Positions 21,601-24,568 of a stretch of DNA of 24,568 nucleotides are shown in pieces. The notes beneath the pieces were generated by a model. That model ran no database searches and had not been told where the DNA came from. It saw only the letters and a program-made list of their open reading frames with translations. The stretch comes from a virus: IMG/VR virus record IMGVR_UViG_3300031566_000354, positions 1 through 24,568 of that record; one strand, written 5' to 3'. Position numbers and translations under genes: made by a program. Numbering within the stretch: the first letter of the stretch is position 1; every line of letters starts with the position of its first letter.

Positions 21601-21703
21601 TGCTAACGGCACAAATAACGCGCACAACACGCGCCTGTACCAAGTTTAAAACTACGACAAATCTTCGCGCGCGGGTTGTGTCGCGTTGATTTGTTTGTTA
21701 TGC
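21601..21703 (-). other. attC site 7 (103 bp)
   Basis: Minus strand from GCATAAC (21697-21703) to GTTAGCA (21601-21607). ACAAATCAACGCGACACAAC and GTTGTGCGCGTTATTTGT pair with one extra C and one mismatch step, extended by CCGCGC / GCGCG. The inner core differs by one base from the 5' core of its unit (GTTATAC at 21932-21938). Confidence 0.88.
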
Positions 21704-21909
21704 GGGATTGGTGTCAACTTTTCAGTTCCTTTATTCGGATGACAAACCGAATCACACCCATGCCAATCAAGATTTTTCTTAACAGAAACACCAACCGTTT
21801 GAATAAAATTACAAACCATCTCTGCAAGTAAAAAATCAGGCATGTCAACTTCATTTTCAACGCAATATGTGTTGATTAACTGCTCCAACTCTTTTTTAAA
21901 TTCATCCAT
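21652..21909 (-). CDS. First cassette protein, 85 residues, phage-type small protein
   Basis: Starts MDEFKKELEQLINTYCVENE, then DMPDFLLAEMVCNFIQTVGV, then a Cys/His stretch DWHGCDSVCHPN. The opening 'F..EL..LIN....EN..D.PDF.LA' is like a small protein family I know from phage genomes, although I cannot name it. AAAGGAGAAATT precedes the ATG, 24 bases after the unit boundary. The frame continues through attC site 7, so about the last 15 residues come from the site. Being first, it should be the best expressed unit. Confidence 0.7.
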   Translation of the reverse strand: MDEFKKELEQLINTYCVENEVDMPDFLLAEMVCNFIQTVGVSVKKNLDWHGCDSVCHPNKGTEKLTPIPHNKQINATQPAREDLS

Positions 21910-21931
21910 AATTTCTCCTTTTCATAGTGAC

Positions 21932-21938
21932 GTATAAC
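21932..21938 (-). other. Lone core at the head of the array (possible attI-like junction)
   Basis: GTTATAC on the minus strand marks the 5' boundary of the first unit. No palindrome lies upstream of it, as expected for an insertion point of the attI kind. AT-rich sequence and the promoter at 21968-21996 precede it. Confidence 0.5.
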
Positions 21939-21967
21939 AAATTATTAACTTGACAAATACTGTAATA

Positions 21968-21996
21968 AATATAGAGCACATATGTGGAAAAGTCAA
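21968..21996 (-). promoter_or_regulatory. Promoter at the head of the cassette array
   Basis: TTGACT (21991-21996), a 17-base spacer and TATATT (21968-21973) on the minus strand. The spacer contains the palindrome CACATATGTG (21977-21986), a possible operator. Transcription would start about 23 bases before the first core and read all cassettes in their coding direction, as the Pc promoter does in an integron. The 140-base gap between this unit and terL holds nothing else I can support. Confidence 0.65.
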
Positions 21997-22078
21997 GTAT
22001 AAAAGGTAAAAATATAAAAATAATTAAAGCGGAAATGTAGAAATGCGTATAGACGGGGACAATCACGGCTTTGAACAA

Positions 22079-23404
22079 TTAAATAAACATCGACTTTCCA
22101 GCACTTTGAATTCTGGGGAGTTCCCCAAATTTCCCCTCACAATAGGTGTCTAACTCCACCAATGCATACCGAGTCCCATCAATTAGATGATCGTTTTGTG
22201 GCTTTTTAGGCTCTTGAGTCCCCGGTTTTGACACGTAACTTTCAATCTCTTCGATGGTTTTTGGACAGTTGTCACACACAAAGAGAGATGGCCTCCCGTT
22301 CTCATGGACCTTTAAGCGCCGCCTGAAAATCTCGATGCCAAGTTGGACGCTTTTGTTCGCCGGAGTACACGGGATCCCATGCGCTTCCAACTCAAATCGC
22401 TCTTGAAAGGCATGGTCCGTATGTGTATCAATAATTTTGTGGGAAAACGCATATCCGAACTCCTCTTCAATGGATATAATTGCCTCTGCCATGTCCTGAA
22501 TTGAACATTCATCATTCTTCCACTCCGCCAGGATATAGGCATCTTCATCGTGATCGATGCCGACCCATGAGCAGGCTTTCCATCGCCCGAAATCAACTCC
22601 GCGAATAATATACTGAATCCGTCCAAACAACTCAATATCAAACGGGATAACATGCACATCTTCATTGAAGGTTTTGTATATTCGTCCTTCTAAAATTCCC
22701 CATTCGCCATAGACTCTGTAGGGGAGTTCTTCTTCGCCATAGAAGGCAACCTGCATATCTCGTGCCTTCGGATCTAAATAGATATTGTCATAGAGTGAAA
22801 TAGTTCGAGAAAAAACATTATCATTCAGAAACAAATCCTTATATGACCAGTGCGTTTTTCCTAGCAGGGGAGTGAAGCTCAATAATATTTGGCCGCCGGT
22901 CATTGTTGTTCTTGCAACGCAGGAGGTAAAGACCATCTTGCTTTTCAGCTGCTCATCTATCCAGACAAGATCACATTGAGCCGCCTCAAACTTACGAAAT
23001 CCGGCCTCTTCGCTTTTAAAAACAACACGACCGCCATTTTTGTGTGGTTGCGAGTATGCAATGCCTTTGCCTTTTGCCGCCCATATCGGCTCACAAATTT
23101 CATCTGGATGAAAATATTCGTCCAGCTTGTCGAAACATATCTTTGTCATTTCAAAATTTGGAGCGACCGCCCACACCAAACATCCTGGATGATTCCGCAC
23201 GTAATCTGCAACGTACGCGCCGGCTGTTGTTGACTTGCCTGATTGATTGCCGCCGACAAGCATTTTGATTTTATTCGGGGCGTCCCACCATTCTTGGACC
23301 TTCTGGCAGGAGGGAGTGAATGGAGGAAGGATAATGGGTGTGTCTTGTGAGGTTATATGTTGATGTATGACTTTTTGTTGATCATAGCGACCTAAGAGGA
23401 GCAT
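22079..23404 (-). CDS. terL: Terminase large subunit
   Basis: 441 residues. Walker A GGNQSGKST at 51-59, Walker B LVWIDE at 146-151, the coupling motif LLSFTPLLGKTHW near 174-186. The nuclease half has GVDFG at 269-273, DTHTDHAFQERF near 326-337 and a late Asp in NDHLIDGTRYALVE. All catalytic parts of an ATP-driven DNA packaging motor with RNase H-fold nuclease are present. The ATG directly follows the TAA of the 45-residue gene. In most phages the portal gene follows; here 4.7 kb of cassettes and a methyltransferase unit lie between. Confidence 0.93.
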   Translation of the reverse strand: MLLLGRYDQQKVIHQHITSQDTPIILPPFTPSCQKVQEWWDAPNKIKMLVGGNQSGKSTTAGAYVADYVRNHPGCLVWAVAPNFEMTKICFDKLDEYFHPDEICEPIWAAKGKGIAYSQPHKNGGRVVFKSEEAGFRKFEAAQCDLVWIDEQLKSKMVFTSCVARTTMTGGQILLSFTPLLGKTHWSYKDLFLNDNVFSRTISLYDNIYLDPKARDMQVAFYGEEELPYRVYGEWGILEGRIYKTFNEDVHVIPFDIELFGRIQYIIRGVDFGRWKACSWVGIDHDEDAYILAEWKNDECSIQDMAEAIISIEEEFGYAFSHKIIDTHTDHAFQERFELEAHGIPCTPANKSVQLGIEIFRRRLKVHENGRPSLFVCDNCPKTIEEIESYVSKPGTQEPKKPQNDHLIDGTRYALVELDTYCEGKFGELPRIQSAGKSMFI

Positions 23405-23542
23405 TTATTTTAAAAATGACAAGAACTCTGGTTTTGCTTGTGGATTTGTAAGGAATAATCCACGAATAGCACTTGTCACCAGTTGGCTGTGTTGTTTTTT
23501 AACACCTCTTAATGAGTTAATATTGACTTTTTGTAGGTTCAC
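23405..23542 (-). CDS. Small 45-residue gene between terS and terL
   Basis: GTG start (23540-23542) after GAGGAAAACG, inside the end of terS. Reads MNLQKVNINSLRGVKKQHSQ, then LVTSAIRGLFLTNPQAKPEF and LSFLK, then TAA, which touches the terL ATG. The 26-base overlap with terS and zero gap to terL make a coupled gene likely. It is basic and helical. No family recognised; without it the 112-base gap would be unexplained. Confidence 0.55.
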   Translation of the reverse strand: MNLQKVNINSLRGVKKQHSQLVTSAIRGLFLTNPQAKPEFLSFLK

Positions 23543-24116
23543 CGTTTTCCTCTATGAGTTTCGTTTGAAGACCACGTTTCTGTAGTTCTTCTATCGCCTC
23601 ATTCTTCCATATCTGCAGCCATTTTAGAAATTTCATTTGTTCACTCTCTCCCATGCCTGATGAGAGGACGCTGTCAATCTGGTTACTGACGACAAATAGA
23701 ATTGATTCTTGGCTCCACTCCGCGCGCGGGTGCAAAACGTCCCATTCCCACTTTTGCAATCCAAAATTTTTATATGTTTTTCTGACGACTTTTTTATTGT
23801 CATCATACTCATAAAAAACCTGGTTGCTTCGTCCTGACCTGATCCCATCAGAAAACTGTTGATAGGCATCAGCCTGAATTTTTGGGTCTTGTGCTGGATG
23901 ACGATGGAGAGTCTTGTAGTCACGGAAAGCTTGCTGGACGCCTTCATGAAATGCTGGAAAATAATACTGACTTTTAGAATCAAGAGCTAGCGTAACCGTA
24001 CGAAAACCGAGTTTAATTGGTAATTCGTGTGTACAACCTGTCAATTTGCCCTTATCTCGAATATAAGCAAAAATAAGATTTTGTATCTCTTGTGTAAGTT
24101 TTTTAGGTGCTCCCAT
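23517..24116 (-). CDS. terS: Terminase small subunit
   Basis: 199 residues. Starts MGAPKKLTQEIQNLIFAYIRDKG in two pieces, a helix-turn-helix-like start (KLTQEIQNLIFAYIRDKGK ... THELPIKLGFRTVTLALDSK), the form in which terminase small subunits bind the packaging site. The middle carries FHEGVQQAFRDYKTLH and the C-terminus is helical and charged. It lies directly before terL. The ATG has no Shine-Dalgarno and comes seven bases after a palindromic terminator with a T-run. Confidence 0.7.
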   Translation of the reverse strand: MGAPKKLTQEIQNLIFAYIRDKGKLTGCTHELPIKLGFRTVTLALDSKSQYYFPAFHEGVQQAFRDYKTLHRHPAQDPKIQADAYQQFSDGIRSGRSNQVFYEYDDNKKVVRKTYKNFGLQKWEWDVLHPRAEWSQESILFVVSNQIDSVLSSGMGESEQMKFLKWLQIWKNEAIEELQKRGLQTKLIEENGEPTKSQY

Positions 24117-24122
24117 ATAGTA

Positions 24123-24154
24123 AAAAAAGCAATAATTGCAATTATTGCTTTTTT
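24123..24154. terminator. Perfect palindrome with A and T tracts before terS
   Basis: AAAAAAGCAATAATTGC and its exact inverse form a 32-base palindrome, usable as a terminator in both directions. On the minus strand it contains the stop of the 83-residue gene and its T-run ends seven bases before the terS start. It would separate the small gene's transcript from the packaging genes or act as an attenuator. Confidence 0.7.
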
Positions 24155-24393
24155 ATTTTGTCTCTCCAATGTTCAGGCAACATTGACACGACTTCGGAAG
24201 TTAACATATTACGACTTGTGTTGCCCTGTGTGATGCTTTTGACAATATCTAACACTAGCATGCTGGCATCATACATTTCTTCGCCTGCCTTCACTACGTG
24301 GTCTGATGCTTCAATTAGGTGTTTCCGGTTTTCATCATTAAACACTTTTTCAACCGCGTGGATCACTTCTACAATTAATTCAAATTTTATCAT
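24142..24393 (-). CDS. Small helical protein after the integrase, 83 residues
   Basis: MIKFELIVEVIHAVEKVFND, then ENRKHLIEASDHVVKAGEEM, then VLDIVKSITQGNTSRNMLTS and WRDKIKKQ. Almost fully helical and charged. AAAGGAGGAGCC precedes the ATG, a strong ribosome binding site, and a near-consensus promoter lies directly upstream. It has a strong own promoter and terminator, so it is a single-gene unit, perhaps expressed in the lysogen. Function not recognised. Confidence 0.7.
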   Translation of the reverse strand: MIKFELIVEVIHAVEKVFNDENRKHLIEASDHVVKAGEEMYDASMLVLDIVKSITQGNTSRNMLTSEVVSMLPEHWRDKIKKQ

Positions 24394-24413
24394 ATTGGCT
24401 CCTCCTTTTCTGT

Positions 24414-24442
24414 AATATACAAGGTTGTGAATAATTTGTCAA
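24414..24442 (-). promoter_or_regulatory. Near-consensus sigma70 promoter of the 83-residue gene
   Basis: TTGACA (24437-24442), a 17-base spacer and TATATT (24414-24419) on the minus strand. The -35 box overlaps the stop codon of the integrase gene. Confidence 0.75.
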
Positions 24443-24568
24443 GTTGATTCTAAATCAGCCAAACTAAAAAATGGTTTTTGATGTCTCGCTAAGTGGATAT
24501 ATTTCTCGGTGGTTCGTGTGTCTGAATGTCCAAGAAATTCAGACACCTCCTTCAGTGTTTTCCCCATC
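24439..24568 (-). CDS. Tyrosine recombinase (phage-type integrase), C-terminal end only
   Basis: The last 43 residues, cut by the right edge. LKEVSEFLGHSDTRTTEKYI and HLARHQKPFFSLADLEST hold the conserved box with LGHS and the catalytic Tyr of TTEKYIH. The sequence after the Tyr is not like that of integron integrases, which usually have 'TTxIYTH' and a longer tail, so a phage or Xer-type integrase is more likely. It lies next to the packaging genes and reads toward them. The rest of the protein is outside the window, so the IntI question cannot be closed. Confidence 0.85.
   Translation of the reverse strand, partial: MGKTLKEVSEFLGHSDTRTTEKYIHLARHQKPFFSLADLEST

Larger units (their letters stand above)
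17282..21938 (-). mobile_element. Integron-type gene cassette array without integrase (CALIN-like) inside phage late genes
   Basis: Seven attC-like palindromes (58-138 bp) and two further cores separate small, unrelated genes, all on the minus strand. Unit boundaries in order of transcription are the cores at 21932-21938, 21601-21607, 21250-21256, 20903-20909, 20154-20160, 19736-19742, 19389-19395, 18897-18903 and 17282-17288. Each unit is 330-750 bp except the last (1.6 kb). In five of seven units with an attC the 5' core is identical to the reverse complement of the inner core of that unit's own attC. Several genes end in the first core. terL lies on one side, a methyltransferase and then the portal gene on the other. 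No integron integrase gene is present. Confidence 0.85.

Noticed and set aside
19736-21703. Palindromes between cassette genes as simple terminators or REP repeats
   Set aside because: They lack T-runs, carry terminal cores and unpaired bases, and their cores agree within units, which terminators do not explain.
24439-24568. Recombinase end as integron integrase
   Set aside because: The sequence around the catalytic Tyr and the C-terminal tail looks phage/Xer-like; the diagnostic region is outside the window, so IntI is unproven.
1-24568. tRNA, rRNA and CRISPR loci
   Set aside because: No cloverleaf, rRNA-like or regularly spaced repeat sequence was found by reading both strands.

Overview
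The window is a block of bacteriophage or prophage late genes, nearly all on the minus strand, interrupted by an array of integron-type gene cassettes. Read in the direction of transcription (high to low coordinates), it holds the 3' end of a tyrosine recombinase, a small helical protein, terminase small and large subunits, about 4.7 kb of small cassettes separated by attC sites, a DNA methyltransferase-nuclease fusion with two small genes, a portal-MuF fusion, a small gene, a protease-scaffold with a nested scaffold, a DUF2190-type decoration protein, the major capsid protein, an exported repeat protein, connector proteins, a large fiber, two small genes, the tail tube, tail chaperones with a -1 frameshift site, a tail completion protein and the start of the tape measure protein. 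The long tape measure and tube indicate a long-tailed phage. The portal, MuF, protease/scaffold and Mu gpG-like genes resemble Mu-type morphogenesis modules.

The host cannot be named from this sequence. Clear Shine-Dalgarno sites, sigma70-like promoters (TTGAC-N17-TATATT) and moderate to low GC fit a bacterium. attC sites suggest a lineage that carries integrons.

The main result is the region 17282-21938. Seven imperfect palindromes of 58-138 bp each end in cores of the type YAAC ... GTTA, carry an unpaired extra base in the stem, and lie between small unrelated genes in one orientation. The 5' core of a unit matches the inner core of that unit's own downstream palindrome (five exact, two with one mismatch), not its neighbour's. 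This is what recombination between G and TT of the core by an integron integrase leaves behind. A promoter with a 17-bp spacer stands at the head of the array, before a lone core that could be the insertion point. No IntI gene is visible, so this looks like a cluster of attC sites lacking an integrase, sitting between terL and the portal gene. Units include an HTH protein paired with an ART-like small protein, a zinc-ribbon protein, a four-gene unit with a membrane protein and a gene broken by a stop codon, and a unit holding a probable small structured RNA and a KilA-N remnant.

Other points of interest are a programmed frameshift in the tail chaperone genes, a long terminator hairpin just before the protease-scaffold start, an apparently leaderless portal promoter, and a signal-peptide-bearing repeat protein between the capsid and connector genes.
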